The notes under the pieces are model-generated. The model was not told where the DNA came from, did not search any database, and saw nothing but the letters and a program-made list of their open reading frames with translations. 64,000 nucleotides of DNA, taken from assembly GCA_018806915.1 (NCBI GenBank), contig JAGKQI010000021.1:372001-436000 (forward strand). The letters are read 5' to 3'. The DNA comes from Phytophthora colocasiae (taxonomy: Eukaryota; Oomycota; Peronosporomycetes; Peronosporales; Peronosporaceae). Within the stretch, counting starts at the first letter, position 1. Each line of letters opens with the position of its first letter. Shown here in pieces: positions 23,636 through 35,304 of the stretch. The translations under genes were made by a program, and so were the position numbers.

Positions 23636-24845
23636 TTTGAAGTATAGAAGTTGAAGTGTGAAGTTCGGTGGGGTGAGGCGTTGGTTGTAGACTACAACTT
23701 GTAGTTGATGCTGGAGAGCAAAACTGAGAATGAAGTGGCTAATGTGAACGGATCTTGAGTTGCTACGCCAAAGCCTGTGGTAATGCCTCTGCTCGTCAAT
23801 GTCAAAGGAAGAACATCCGTCCGTCGGACAGCCGTACAGGGTTTCGGTGCTGCAAACGGTGATGAGTACTAGGTAGTGTACCGATACACCGTGATCGAAA
23901 GACCCAACCGCTTACTCCATCCTCTGCGACAACAACGCATCGACCGAGTTGAGGAGATCGGCCAACAATGCTATGCTAGACACAACGGAAGTTCTGTCGG
24001 AACCGCGCCGTCGTCCGTCACCTGTTGACGCTGTCGCTGTCCAACGTACAGTATCCATCTGCTGTTTGGAGGTGTGGTGGTTGTGTCATAATAACGAGCG
24101 ACACGCTGCAGCTCCTGTCGGATTCCAAAAGCTTGGCGTTGTGGAAGTTACTCACAGCGAAGCAAATCGTTAAACAACTTCCACTGACACCTCAATGTGG
24201 AGGCGAAAAACAGCCGCCGGTTCTCCTCATTTCGCCAGCCAGCTCGATCTCGGGAGCAGTTTGCCCTGGTTTTGCGGTGGGAAGATTCATCGTCTTGGGC
24301 ATCGGGAGATCGCGACGCGTACCGAAGAAATTGATGCCGTTGTGCTGCTATTTGGACGTTATGCCTTTGGAGACCAAGATTGAAGCGATTCCTGATTTCT
24401 ATCGAAACTCAACTCGTCCGATTTGCCTTGTACTTTTTGCGTTGAGACAGCTAGTCGCGAATCGCGACTCGCGATACAAGTGCAGTCGGACGTCAAGCAG
24501 AATCTCTGGCTTGTGTTGACGACGATACGAAGTTTGACACCCGTGAACATAGCAGTTCGATCTTTTCACGCAAGCAGGATCGGCGTCATGGGCAACGACA
24601 AATTGTCGTCGACAATCCGCCGGACCCGGGTTCGACTGAATGAGCTACCGGTAGGTATTAATTACATGTAATAATTCGGTACATCTACACTGTAGACGCA
24701 CGATAACCCTTACGAGCGGTGCGTTACGCCGCGTCGCTGGACAGGTGATTGCTTCACCAGCGACACCACCGTAAGCATCGATGGTGGAACTTGTATCCGA
24801 ACGAAAGAGAAGGTCGGACGTGAAAATCCAGAGTCTTCACTGCTA
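23636..24845. repeat. Carbonic anhydrase spacer, paralogue 1, proximal part
   Basis: No gene seen. The part next to copy 1 matches 26815-27058 upstream of copy 2 (except the 185-bp indel). 24054-24470 matches 29830-30238, and 24470-24845 matches 30673-31078. The two spacers descend from one duplication of a roughly 3.2-kb unit (carbonic anhydrase plus spacer). Confidence 0.85.
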
Positions 24846-25274
24846 CCGTCTTCCCCCGCACACTGCGACTATGCGCTATGTCCAAAATCGGGAATTGTCG
24901 AATTCACACACAAATGTTCGAATAGAGCACATAGCAGAATAGAACGCCTACTTTCTTGTTAGCAATAGTGCGTGCTTTGAAATTAGCCCTTAAACCACAG
25001 ACGGAAGGGATTGTTGGCCAACAGAGCTCGACATCAATCTCTCTTTGTTTGCACAGACCGCATTTCAAGCGCCATGGGCAAAAGCAAACGTCGAAACTAC
25101 ACTATCATAGGAGGGTCGGGCCTACACCACCACAGCAAAGTGAACCCTGAATCTCGCCCGACAAACATTGCACTTTTGTTCGTTGTATAACGCCTAGGCG
25201 TTTAAACCGAATATTTGCTTAACATAGTAATCTCTTCATTATAGCGCCTAGTCGCAGTGTGCGGGGGAAGACGG
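24846..25274. mobile_element. 429-bp MITE, copy 1
   Basis: Terminal inverted repeats of 27 bp begin CCGTCTTCCCCCGCACACTG and continue CGACTA; the right end is the exact complement (...GTGCGGGGGAAGACGG). It is flanked by TA on both sides, and has no coding capacity. The paralogous spacer at 31070-31082 reads CACTGCTAGTATTCTCC without it, a clean empty site with one TA, so the duplication is TA. TA target choice suggests a Tc1/mariner-type source. Confidence 0.88.
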
Positions 25275-25276
25275 TA

Positions 25277-26013
25277 GTATTCTCCAACGTTTTCGGCACG
25301 ACAGCGGATCCATTCCGCAAAGCACATCAAAGCGGCAAATGGTGCTGTGCTTCTACCGTTCGGTTGTTAGTTCAACCAACTTGGTTGATCCATCCCTGGG
25401 AAAGCCGACCCCGCATCCTTACATGGAATTGCTCGAGCGAGTCTCTCCAAGTGAACACGACTGAATTCGGCTGACAGAGCTCCGGAATGATTCACAAAGC
25501 TTTGCTTGTAGCAAATGTTTTTTGCTGTTGGATACTCTCGTTGTTTTCTTTTTTTTCCATTCAAATTTGCTAGACCTATCGATTATCGATTCGATACGGA
25601 GCAGTAGAATATCACAACCGACATTTTTTCTCTTCCAGCCGAGTTACCTGTAGAAGTGCCGATTCTAGATAGACCTTTCGTTTCCACTAGTCGACAACCA
25701 TTTTCAAGTGAATGCAGAAAAGCCTTGTAACGAATGAATATCTGAAGCACAACCTTAAGTGTATTATCAGCCATGTTCGTAGGACAGTTTCCAGGTAGGT
25801 TGTTCACAGTACGCCGATGACCACCTTGAGTTAGTCCAGTGGCTGGGTGCAAATGATCCATCACAAGACACTTACACATGACGAGACTGTTAAACAACTG
25901 CAACCCCACCTAAGTACCTTGTGTTGAACCAAGATCAAGACGAAAACAACACATTCAAGACAAAAACAAAAGGTCTATAAAATATCATGTTTCTATAATG
26001 GAGGACACTACAC
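25277..26013. repeat. Carbonic anhydrase spacer, paralogue 1, distal part
   Basis: No gene seen. Matches 39859-40660 (distal part of spacer 2) with small indels. CAACGTTTTCGGCACG at 25286-25301 is the intact target into which the Copia at 31093-39858 inserted in the paralogue. Confidence 0.85.
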
Positions 26014-26814
26014 TTACAGCAGTGCCGTGACAACACGGCCGTTCAGAGGCTGCACCGGACGAGCGTTCTTGCCGTCGTCCGTGATGTGGAGCTCGCGCAA
26101 CTGAGCCTGAAGTCGCGCCAGGTCCGCCGTCGACACGTCCACGGGTTTCTTCACCACCCACCAGTCCACGATCTCACTGCATTCGGGGGTCGTCAGACTG
26201 CCGGCGTAGTTGAACACGCCCTGCGCGTCCGCCGCCTTGTTCACCAGCTCGGCGTACGGGGTCAGCGACGCCGTCGCCGTCGCGTTCGCGCTCACCTGGT
26301 CCAGCGCGTCCAGCACGGACACCACCCACGGGTCACTCTGGCCTTCCACGGCCTTGAAGAACACGCCCGTCACCAGCAGCGCGGAGCTGTCCGCGTTGCT
26401 GTGCACGAAATGCACCTCACCGCCCAGGTACTCGCCGTTCAGCGTGTGCTCCGACGGCACGTGCATGTGGAACTGCAGCATGTCGTACGACGCGCCGTTG
26501 GCCGTCACCGCGCACGAGCCGCCGTTCACGCTGGCCGTGAACGACTCGTCCGACTGGGACACGTTGAAGTCGGCGCACGAACCGCTGAAGGTCAGCGAGC
26601 GCTTCTCGGAGATGCATCCGACCGTGGTTTCGATGTCGATGGGTGACTGGCGCTGGCCACCGCACGTGGGGTAGTGGTCGGCCCACTGGTCGGGTGCGGC
26701 CATGCTGGTATCATTGGCGTTGTATCCCCACGGAGCTCCGTCAGCTCCAGCAGCGCTGACGGTGGAAGCGGCGAGTGCGCAGGTGGCGATGGCGGCAGCA
26801 GCGAAGATCTTCAT
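26014..26814 (-). CDS. Secreted alpha-carbonic anhydrase, copy 2
   Basis: Encodes the same 266 residues as copy 1, including His116, His118 and His135. Only a synonymous change was noticed (GTATCGTTGG versus GTATCATTGG near 26712). The reading frame stays open upstream to 27075, but homology, the signal peptide and the copy 1 start place the true start at 26814. Promoter-proximal sequence matches copy 1 for about 170 bp, then the 185-bp difference, then resumes until the MULE insertion at 27059, so regulation could differ. Confidence 0.95.
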   Translation of the reverse strand: MKIFAAAAIATCALAASTVSAAGADGAPWGYNANDTSMAAPDQWADHYPTCGGQRQSPIDIETTVGCISEKRSLTFSGSCADFNVSQSDESFTASVNGGSCAVTANGASYDMLQFHMHVPSEHTLNGEYLGGEVHFVHSNADSSALLVTGVFFKAVEGQSDPWVVSVLDALDQVSANATATASLTPYAELVNKAADAQGVFNYAGSLTTPECSEIVDWWVVKKPVDVSTADLARLQAQLRELHITDDGKNARPVQPLNGRVVTALL

Positions 26815-27299
26815 TTTGAAGTATAGAAGTTGAAGTGTGAAGTTCGGTGGGGTGAGGCGTTGGTTGTAGACTACAACTTGTAGTTGATTCTGGAGAGCAA
26901 AACTGAGAATGAAGTGGCTAATGTGAACGGATCTTGAGTTGCTACGCCAAAGCCTGTGGTAATGCCTCTGCTCGTCAGCGTCAAACGGAAGTTCTGTCGG
27001 AACCGCGCCGTCGTCCGTCACCTGTTGACGCTGTCGCTGTCCAATGTACAGTATCCATGAGGACGCTCTATTCACACCACGAATTATGTGGCAAACACCA
27101 AAACTACTTTACTGACACTGTTTGAGATGATGTTAGCACGCCAAACTATCGCTAACCACCAACCATTTGGAACTCGCACGGTAGAAATGCAGATATCACA
27201 GCATCACCATCGCTCAACACCGATCGAATAATAACTGGCTTACAGTGTCGGGTCATGCCCAAAGCCTTTTGCTTGGTTATTCTCGAAATCTATCTCAAC

Positions 27300-29199
27300 T
27301 TCCATCCTGACCACAAAACCACTCCCGCGATCATGCCTCGCCTTCCCTGGGTGACGCTGGCATCTGCAATGCCGCAAGACGATGCAAAGATTCTTCTTCA
27401 AGATTTCAAGAGCTACAAAATTTCCAAAAGCGACGTTAGACATTGCCATATCTGTCTCACTACCAGCCCCTCACACTATGCGAGTACAATTGCTTTGCTG
27501 TGTTTCGCGTGATATGCGCTCGCGCTGTCCCGCTGGCTACGTGCCCGTGGCGGGCGCGGCTGATGACGTGCAGTCAACTGCAGCTAGTGACGGTGGAGGA
27601 AGCGTATGCCCACGACGCCGTCGCTCGCTCCTCCTCGGCAGCCTGCACTGTCGGAGGAAATGAAAGTGGTTGCTCGAGAATGGGCGGCACAAGAGGCTCA
27701 AGGCGAAGCGCATTTGGAACGGCCTTCTCCAACGCTTCGGCCTCGATGAGCAAAGCATGCCAAGTCTGGCTGCTGTGCAACGGCTGAGTGCACTACCATG
27801 TTACAGCTCGGCTGGGAGGGAGCGACTTGCTAGATGTTGTTCGCGCCAAGATTCAGGACACTATTTTTAATGGTGCAGAGGATGATACGGCACCGTTCTC
27901 TCTTTGCTGGCGGCACGACAATAAGGGCAAGCCCGTGGTGGGCGACGGCAGCGACAGCAATCCGTTTGTCGTCGGTGTGAGCACGAAAAAGTTACTGCGT
28001 CTAGCAGACCGTGACCCTTCTACCTTTATTCTACACCTAGATGCGACGTACAAGTTGACACAAGCGGTTACCCCGTCATTGTAGTTGGTCTCTCCGATCA
28101 GGCGCGCCGTTTTCATCCGCTCGCGGTGTTTATTGTGTCACAGCAGAAGCAGCCTCAATTCACAGAGTGCTGCAGCTGCTGATGAGAGCTTTGCTGCAGT
28201 TACAGGCAAGCCACTCCGTGTCCGCTATGTTATGGGCGACGCAGACGTAGCTCAATGGAATGCTGTTCAGCAAGTTCTGGGTGCAGACAATCATGTGTAT
28301 TTCCTCGTGCTACTTCCACGTAGCGAAGAAAGTCTACGAGAAAACAAGGCCGCTCTCCCCAAGCATAGCTGCTTCTGTTATGAAGGACCTGCACACGAGC
28401 TGCACTTCACTCTAAGCGAGGCGGAGTTTTACACTAAACTTGATGCTGTGCAGAAGCGGTGGGCGCAAGTTCCACAGCTGGATGGGTTTTCGTCGTATTT
28501 CTCGGCGGTGTGGCTTAACAACAGGTGTGGCGCTGGCAGTGTTACCACACACCCAGTGGATTCGCCACCACCAACAATCCGTGCGAGTCCTACAATGCAG
28601 CCATCAAACGGGACGTAACGCTTACAGGAAGCTCAAGGTGGGAGCACTGCTCGATCAGCTGATGACTCTCTGCGAGAGTGAGAGCGTCAGTCAAGGCCAT
28701 TTGCTGAGTCTCCATGTCCTGATGCTCGACTGATTCGGCGTGCTAAAGCGCTTTACCGGGATGGCCTGCTATTTGAGCAGCACGTGAACCGGAACAGCAT
28801 TGCTTTTGTAATGGGAGAAAGCGTTGCCAACTCTACTAACATCGTCCGCGTGGTTAGCCTTCCGTCTCCGCGCGTCTACGATACTACCACCAGTCGAACC
28901 GTCGAGAATCTTCCCGTCTCAGCTCAGTTGAGTGACCTCACAGCCAATATGGAGAGGCTGGACATGCCTGCCGACGGTTGGGCCGTCGACGTCGAACACC
29001 ACACTTGTCCTTGCCGAATGTACGGCAAGTTTGGCTGTTGCGTGCACGTTCTCTGCGGTCTTCATGCTCGTGGGGCCACTGATCTTTATGGAAGGGCGAC
29101 GCTGGTGTACCGTGGAGCACGCAAACGTTCACGACACACTGCTTCTCAACCGGTTGGACGCCCGGCAAACAGCAGCGATGCACTTTCACGTGGCTAAGT
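27300..29199 (+). pseudogene. MULE transposase pseudogene with SWIM zinc finger
   Basis: Pieces in all three frames. FILHLDATYKL near 28030 is the MULE catalytic block with the first Asp; RYVMGDADVAQWNAV near 28225 holds the second acidic site; TNNPCESYNAAIKRD near 28590 has the Glu region; CPCRMYGKFGCCVHVL near 29010 is a SWIM finger. The 5' part (27250-27500, HCHIC) may be a remnant of the DNA-binding domain. Stops and frame changes occur near 27780, 28080 and 28620, so it is inactive. Confidence 0.8.
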
Positions 29200-29413
29200 A
29201 GACGTAGGCACTAGTTCTAGCTACCTTTACGCAAGCAAGAAACAGTAATAAAGTCAGCATCTCACCAATCTCAAACTCCATGCATTCATTTAAATACACG
29301 TACCGGAACTAGCAAAGGCTCACAAGTGGAGACTGGTTGTTGCTCTGGTCAGACTGCTGCATACGCTTCACTCACCTTCACCATGCTGTACACGACGTGC
29401 TCCTTGCATGCCA

Positions 29414-29545
29414 CTCCTCCATCCTACTGCACGCGCCATCCTACTGCACGCGCCTCCATCCTACCTGCATGCGAAGCGTCCTACTGCATGCGAAGCCTCC
29501 GTCCTACTGCATGCGAAGCCTCCGTCCTACTGCATGCGGCGCCTT
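29414..29545 (+). repeat. Short tandem repeat (about 23 bp) near the MULE 3' end
   Basis: Units like CCTACTGCATGCGAAGCCTC plus CGT repeat about three times exactly, with shorter divergent units (CCTACTGCACGCGC) before them. GCATGC at the unit centre is palindromic. Confidence 0.75.
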
Positions 29546-29826
29546 GCTGGTGCACGAAGCACCACCTGATCTGCGTTCATTGTCACTCTACCGCACACGG
29601 TGGCCTCCCCAGCGTACATTGCCTCATTCAGTCGTCCTCGCTTGTGGTGGGTCTGGATTTGCCTTTGTGCCTTCGGTAAATTCGATTGTGAGCGCGTGCT
29701 TGCGACACGTGTCCCAAGAGCGTGCCACTGCCCACACATCTTGGAGGGGGGTAGGGCACCACGGGTGCTGGCAGCCGTTTTAGCGGTGCTTACAGTTAAA
29801 ATTACAAGTGCTATTGCAATTTTCCC

Positions 29827-31092
29827 AGTATCCATCTGCTGTTTGGAGGTGTGGTGGTTGTGTCATAATAACGAGCGACACGCTGCAGGCTGCAGTGCAG
29901 CTCCTGTCGGATTCCAAAAGCTTGGCGTTGTGGAAGTTACTCACAGCGAAGCAAATCGTTAAACAACTTCCACTGACACTTCAATGTGGAGGCGAAAAAC
30001 AGCCGCCGGTTCTCCTCATTTCGCCAGCCAGCTCGATCTCGGGAGCAGTTTGCCCTGGTTTTGCGGTGGGGAGATTCATCGTCTTGGGCATCGGGAGATC
30101 GCGACGCGTACCGAAGAAATTGATGCCGTTGTGCTGCTATTTGGACGTTATGCCTTTGGAGACCAAGATTGAAGCGATTCCTGATTTCTATCGAAACTCA
30201 ACTCGTGCTTTGTACTTTTTGCCTTGAGACAGCTAGTCCTACCGTCTTCCCCCGCACACTGCGACTATGCGCTATGTCCAAAATCGGGAATTGTCGAATT
30301 CACACACAAATGTTCGAATAGAGCACATAGCAGAATAGAACGCCTACTTCCTTGTTAGCAATAGTGCGTGCTTTGAAATTAGCCCTTAAGCCACAGACGG
30401 AAGGGATTGTTGGCCAACAGAGCTCGACATCAATCTCTCTTTGTTTGCACAGACCGCATTTCAAGCGCCATGGGCAAAAGCAAACGTCGAAACTACACTA
30501 TCATAGGAGGGTCGGGCCTACACCACCACAGCAAAGTGAACCCTGAATCTCGCCCGACAAACATTGCACTTTTGTTCGTTGTATAACGCCTAGGCGTTTA
30601 AACCGAATATTTGCTTAACATAGTAATCTCTTCATTATAGCGCCTAGTCGCAGTGTGCGGGGGAAGACGGTAGTCGCGATACAAGTGCAGTCGGACGTCA
30701 AGCAGAATCTCTGGCTTGTGTTGACGACGATACGAAGTTTGACACCCGTGAACATAGCAGTTCGATCTTTTCACGCAAGCAGGATCGGCGTCATAGGCAA
30801 CGACAAATTGTCATCGACAATCCGTTGGACCCGAGTTCGACTGAATGAGCTAACGGTAGGTATTAATTACATGTAATAAGCTCATTCATTTAGGTACATC
30901 TACATTGTAGACAATGTCTACTACTGTAGACATACCATTAGGTACCCTTAGGAGCGGAGCGTTACGCCGCGTCGCTGGACAGGTGATTGCTTCACCACCG
31001 TAAGCATCGATGGTGGAACTTGTATCCGAACGAAAGAGAAGGTCGGACGTGAAAATCCAGAGTCTTCACTGCTAGTATTCTCCAACGTTTTC
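29827..31092. repeat. Carbonic anhydrase spacer, paralogue 2, proximal part
   Basis: No gene seen. Matches 24054-25290 except that the MITE sits at a different place and several short indels differ (for example a 10-bp CAGGCTGCAG-type expansion near 29890 and extra TCTACTACTGTAGACAT near 30915). Confidence 0.85.
30242..30670. mobile_element. 429-bp MITE, copy 2
   Basis: Same length and termini as copy 1, flanked by TA at 30240-30241 and 30671-30672. The equivalent point in paralogue 1 (near 24472, GACAGCTAGTCGCG) has no MITE, so it inserted after the spacer was duplicated. Confidence 0.87.
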
Positions 31093-31268
31093 TTTTGAGT
31101 TGTTTTGAGTTGTTGTGGTGAAGCTGGAATGTTTTCGAGTGAGCAGATAGTTTGATAGGCATCATGTTGCCAGTCCTCGACCATTATTAGGTTCGAGGAC
31201 GCTAGACTACTTCAGCTTTGACAGATGCTGTTGCTTCGATGCTCTGAGCAACCTAACCTATTTCAATA
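31093..31268 (-). repeat. Copia 3' LTR (176 bp)
   Basis: Matches 39683-39858 with no difference seen. The interior flank at 31269-31280 gives a purine tract (CACGGGGGAG) on the element strand. Confidence 0.88.
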
Positions 31269-31280
31269 CTCCCCCGTGAT
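31269..31280 (-). promoter_or_regulatory. Copia polypurine tract
   Basis: Element-strand sequence CACGGGGGAG directly before the 3' LTR. A similar CACGGGGGAGCAT recurs about 50 bp further inside (near 31315). Confidence 0.55.
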
Positions 31281-31625
31281 CAGCAGCATCGATGATGTAA
31301 GTCTAACAGTATGCTCCCCCGTGATTCAGGTGCTGCTCAGTCTTGTGACTGAGAGTTCGTCAGTATCGTTCGCTTTTTCAGATACGTTATCAGCGGTGTT
31401 TCTTAGTCACTCCCGCCAACAAAGTTGCTTGACAAGCCGCCGTGCTTGTTGGAACGCATAACGAGTGTTGGTATGTACTATAACTACAACATGTCGGAAT
31501 ACACCGCTTCGGTAGAATTGACTACCACGCTGACATACACAGTCTGCGTTCGAATAGCTCCTTCGGTGGTTCCACCACCACGCCTACAGTCATCGTCAGC
31601 GTCACCATTATGCGAACTCAGCTCG

Positions 31626-33687
31626 TCACTCTCGCTTCCGCTTTGGTTTTCGTACTTGATCGCGAGATATATCGCTCACACGATCACCAATCGCTTTCAC
31701 TCCAAGCTTGGCGCGCAGCGATTCCATAACATCATTCGACACTGCTTTGGTCAGCAGGTCTGCGATATTATCTTTTGTATTCACGTACTCGGTCGTGATC
31801 TCCTCAGCAGCAATCCGCTCACGCACAAAGTGATACCGCGTGTCAATATGTTTCATTCGAGAGTGCTGGACCGGGTTGCTTGCTACGGCAATAGCCGACT
31901 GATTGTCAACATTAACAATAGTCTGGCGTTGGGTCCTCCCAAGCTCACGCAGCAGTTCACGCAGGAAGATGACTTCTTTTGTTCCGTGAGCCAACGCCAT
32001 ATATTCTGCTTCAGTCGACGATAAAGCCACCGTCCGCTGACTCTTGCAGGAGTATGTCACTGCGCACTCACCAAGCTGCATAACATAACCGGAAACGGAT
32101 CTTCGGGTGTCATTGTCCTTTGCATAGTCAGAATCAACAAAAGCCTTGAGCTGTAGAGCATCACGACTTCGACCGTTAACAACCAGTCCATAGTTTTGAG
32201 TCCCTTTCACATACCGCAAAATCCGTTTCGCTGCATTCCAGTGTGTGAGACCAGGATTGTTAAGATACTTGCTCACTGACATCATAGCGAACGCGATATC
32301 GGGCCTTGATCCCGTCATTAGATACATTAAGCTCCCAACCAGACCTCGATAATCCTTAGCATGCATTTGAGCTCGGGCAGCTTCTGTTTGAGGGCAATCC
32401 GCTTTTGTCAGCACCACACCAGCATCACAAGGTGTCCGAGCGGGATTCGCGTGGCTGAGATTAAACTTTTTCAGAGTATTGTGTGCATACGTGCTTTGAT
32501 CAATGCTGAGGGTCCTGGCATCCCGGTCACGGCAAATACGAAGCCCCAGAATGTAGTGTACTTCCCCCATGTCCTTGCAGTTGAACTCGGAGACTATCAT
32601 CAGCTTCATTTCGACAATACCAGCCTTCGAATCCGAGATCAGCAGCAAGTCATCGACATAAATTCCAATGATCGAGACACATCCTTCCCGAAATTTCACG
32701 TAGATGCAGGCGTCGCTATTCAGTTTGTCATACCCTTTCTTCTTTAGGAAATCCGTGAGTCGTTTGTGCCACGCCCTAGGAGCCTGCTTCAAGCCGTACA
32801 GAGCTTTCACAAGTTTACACACCATGTCTTCTTTTCCGGGTACTTCCAGACCTTCCGGCTGCAGCATGTACACCTCCTCCTCCATGTCACCGTTGAGGAA
32901 TGCAGTGTCGACGTCAGTTTGATGACACTCCCAATCCATAATTGCAACAAGTGCCAACAGAACACGTAGCGATTCTAGTCGAATTACAGGAGCAAATATT
33001 TCGTCATAGTCGATGTATTTAACCTGCTCAAAACCTCGGATCACCAACCTTGCCTTGTATCTTTCAACGTTTCCGTCAGCATCATACTTAATTTTAAAGA
33101 TCCACCGCGAAGTCAAAGCCTTCTTACCATTCGGTAGATCCATAAGTTTCCACGTGCCGTGCGATATTAGAGACTGGCCTTCTTTGTCGATCGCCTTCCT
33201 CCAGTGTAGTGCATCGGCACTCGCCATTGCAGCTTGATACGTCTTCGGTTCCACAAGTACGCCGAGCTCGGAAATCTCACTGTTCTCCATCTTACTAATC
33301 AGGTTTTCTGTTGCCACCAATGCTTCAGCATGTAGTTGCTTCTCCGAGAGCGTATTTCCAGCAAACATGGTAAGCGCTTGTAGCTGAGATCCATGGCCTT
33401 TGTCCTGCGATAGCACCTGATCACCTCCCCTTCCATTGTACGTGCTAATGTCAGGAAGATTTACTATCTCTTGCTGGAGGCCATGTACGTCAAATTCCCG
33501 GATAAATTCATCTAAGTGGTGAAGCTCATCATGTGTCACGGAGCTATCATCATTATCTGAAATTGGTTCTGCATAAAACACCAAGTCAGGTACTGATGCT
33601 GCAATACAGCTTGGCTGAATGTACTCCAACGAAAGTCGTCTACCCAAACGAGCAAGCTCCAGCTGCCGAAGCTCCATTGTACTGTAG
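31626..33687 (-). CDS. Copia pol 3' half: RT and RNase H, open but detached from its 5' half
   Basis: Open for about 687 codons. RT motifs: WIFKIKYDADGNVERYKARL, FAPVIRLESLRVLLAL, ALYGLKQAPRAWHKRL, and YVDDLLLISDS near 32650. RNase H: FVDSDYAKDNDTRRSVSGYV near 32130, SSTEAEYMAL near 32010, then a basic C-terminus (RKPKRKRE). The MULE-like insertion 9 bp upstream cuts it from integrase. Across the target duplication the frame runs on into the integrase ORF, so the ORF was continuous before the insertion. Confidence 0.9.
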
Positions 33688-33696
33688 CTATTTGAT

Positions 33697-33832
33697 GGCT
33701 GCTACTTAATATCTGTTGCAGAACTACTGAATGACCTGTTACCCCCCAATCTACTGAAAACCTGTTACTGGAGTCTGAATGCCTGTTGCGCACTTAAGGG
33801 GAGATTAGCGCAACAGATTTTCAAGTCTGAAA
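33697..33832 (+). repeat. Left terminal inverted repeat of the nested element
   Basis: Pairs with 37212-37348. Motifs CCTGTTAC, CTGTTGC and GAAAACCTGTTAC recur several times, so the TIR is itself built of short repeats. Confidence 0.85.
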
Positions 33833-35304
33833 ATCTGTTACATTTATATGTGCTGAAAAATTTGGTTTTTGTGTCTTGTAATGGAGGGGGGGGGGGGGGC
33901 AACGCCCTAAGGAAGAAACAAGGTAAAAGCCAACTCAGTGGTCCTCGTCGTTACATCAGCTTGCCTGGCCGCCGCCAGGCGTGTGCGCTCGCCTGGTAGA
34001 CGTACGGTACTAATCCGTCCCTGCAGGTCGGCAGGCGTAGAGACGTCCGGGTGAGGACCATATCCGCAACCTGTCCGTGTGGTCTTTAGAACGTCCCCGC
34101 TAGCAACATGCACTTGGTGTGCTACTCCTAGGTCTGGGCGCCACCGCACACTCGCAACGCCTGGCCCCCACCGTCTTACTCCGCGGTCCACGACCTTTCT
34201 ACTGTCTACACTATGGGGTCTGCTACGCTTGTCGTAGTGCGACGCTGTGCGCGGCGTACCTGTCTCTCTGACCCAGCGTACATGCACAACCCGTGGATCT
34301 TCCGGCGACCAAGTAACTGTGGATTCTACAGTCTCACACTCACGATCCTCCTACGTAAATCTCTGACTAAGAGTCGAGCGGCAGACCACGGCTCGTTTCT
34401 CCCTCCAACCGCTATGCAGTCTCTCTACACTCTACCCAGCTACGTTGCCCTTCCTGTCCTACCACGTTGTTCCCTCCAACCGCTATGCAGTCCCTCTACA
34501 CTCTACCCAGCTACGTTGCCCTTCCTGCCTACCACGTTGTTCCCTGGCTTGGCCCACGCTGTTGTGGTGGAACGGATCGGCCTAAATATGGTTGAAGCAG
34601 GTCTCGATAACCACTAGCGCCCAGCCACAGGGTCCCCCGATGATACGTGATCTAGCTATGTCTAGTATTCACCTTGTTTACCCGCCAGTAGGCGGGTTAC
34701 GCTCTTCCAGGTGACTTCTGAAGAAGTCTTGTAGGTCGGGAAGAATGTCTTGTGGGACACAGGGGTTTGAGGTAGCATGGAAGGTCTTTACTCCACGTCA
34801 GGGTAGTTGTTCCGGGTCGTAAAATAAGTTCTTGGTTCACCATACTAATCTCCATGTACTTCTCGAGTATGTACGAAAATACGAGATGTGCTTTCCTGGT
34901 GAATCTGCTCCTCATTTGGCTGCACGAGATCGTGACCACTACTATTGAATGACAACACATCAGCTTAATCTACAGTATGCAGTAGAGAACAGGACTCTTC
35001 GTGGTTTTGTTTTTAGTAAATGCGTGTGTATTTTTATGTTGAATATTTTTGTTTTGAAGCGTCAGACTCAATTGACGCAAGTGTTGCCCTCTCGCTAGTC
35101 TATAGTAACTGTTAATGTCTACAGTTGAAGTTTATTCGTAGCATAGCACGTTTACCTATTGGGTAAACAAAACAAACCAACGAAATCGTGGGTTAGTTGC
35201 AATTCTCATAGTCACATCGACCTTTACAAAAAGCACTGAAGATATTTTATTTGAGGAATTATAACCGATCGGCTCGAAGGGTCATTTTTTGTAACTGCCG
35301 CGAA
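33833..35304. other. Non-coding stretch of the nested element
   Basis: No convincing gene. It contains a 14-G run (33886-33899), a GC-rich part to about 34300, the 71-bp tandem repeat at 34401-34546, a small palindrome CCCGCCAGTAGGCGGG near 34681, and A/T-rich DNA with possible promoter function upstream of the gene at 35305. The 127-codon minus ORF at 34287-33907 has no recognisable motif. Confidence 0.6.
34401..34546 (+). repeat. Two-copy 71-bp tandem repeat
   Basis: Each copy begins CCCTCCAACCGCTATGCAGT and ends ACCACGTTGTT; the copies differ by a substitution and a one-base deletion. A third copy stops after CCCTGG. Confidence 0.85.

Larger units (their letters stand above)
27059..29825 (+). 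mobile_element. Mutator-like element (MULE), degraded
   Basis: A 9-bp direct repeat AGTATCCAT flanks it (27050-27058 and 29827-29835, with one more C matching on the left), and the paralogous spacer reads straight through at 24045-24053. A decayed MULE transposase lies inside. The ends (GAGGACGCTC and ...GCAATTTTCCC) show no inverted repeat by eye, so it may be a non-TIR MULE or have lost an end. Confidence 0.75.

Noticed and set aside
26815..27075. N-terminal extension of carbonic anhydrase copy 2
   Set aside because: The frame happens to be open upstream, but copy 1 has no such extension and the signal peptide marks the start at 26814.
29414..29545. Possible CRISPR-like array
   Set aside because: Direct tandem repeat without spacers, in a eukaryotic transposon.
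33907..34287. Minus-strand 127-codon ORF
   Set aside because: No motif, start context or homologous features; in a GC-rich non-coding part of the element.
33877..34700. Possible solo LTR starting TGTAATGGAGGGG inside the nested element
   Set aside because: No matching CA end or flanking duplication could be found.
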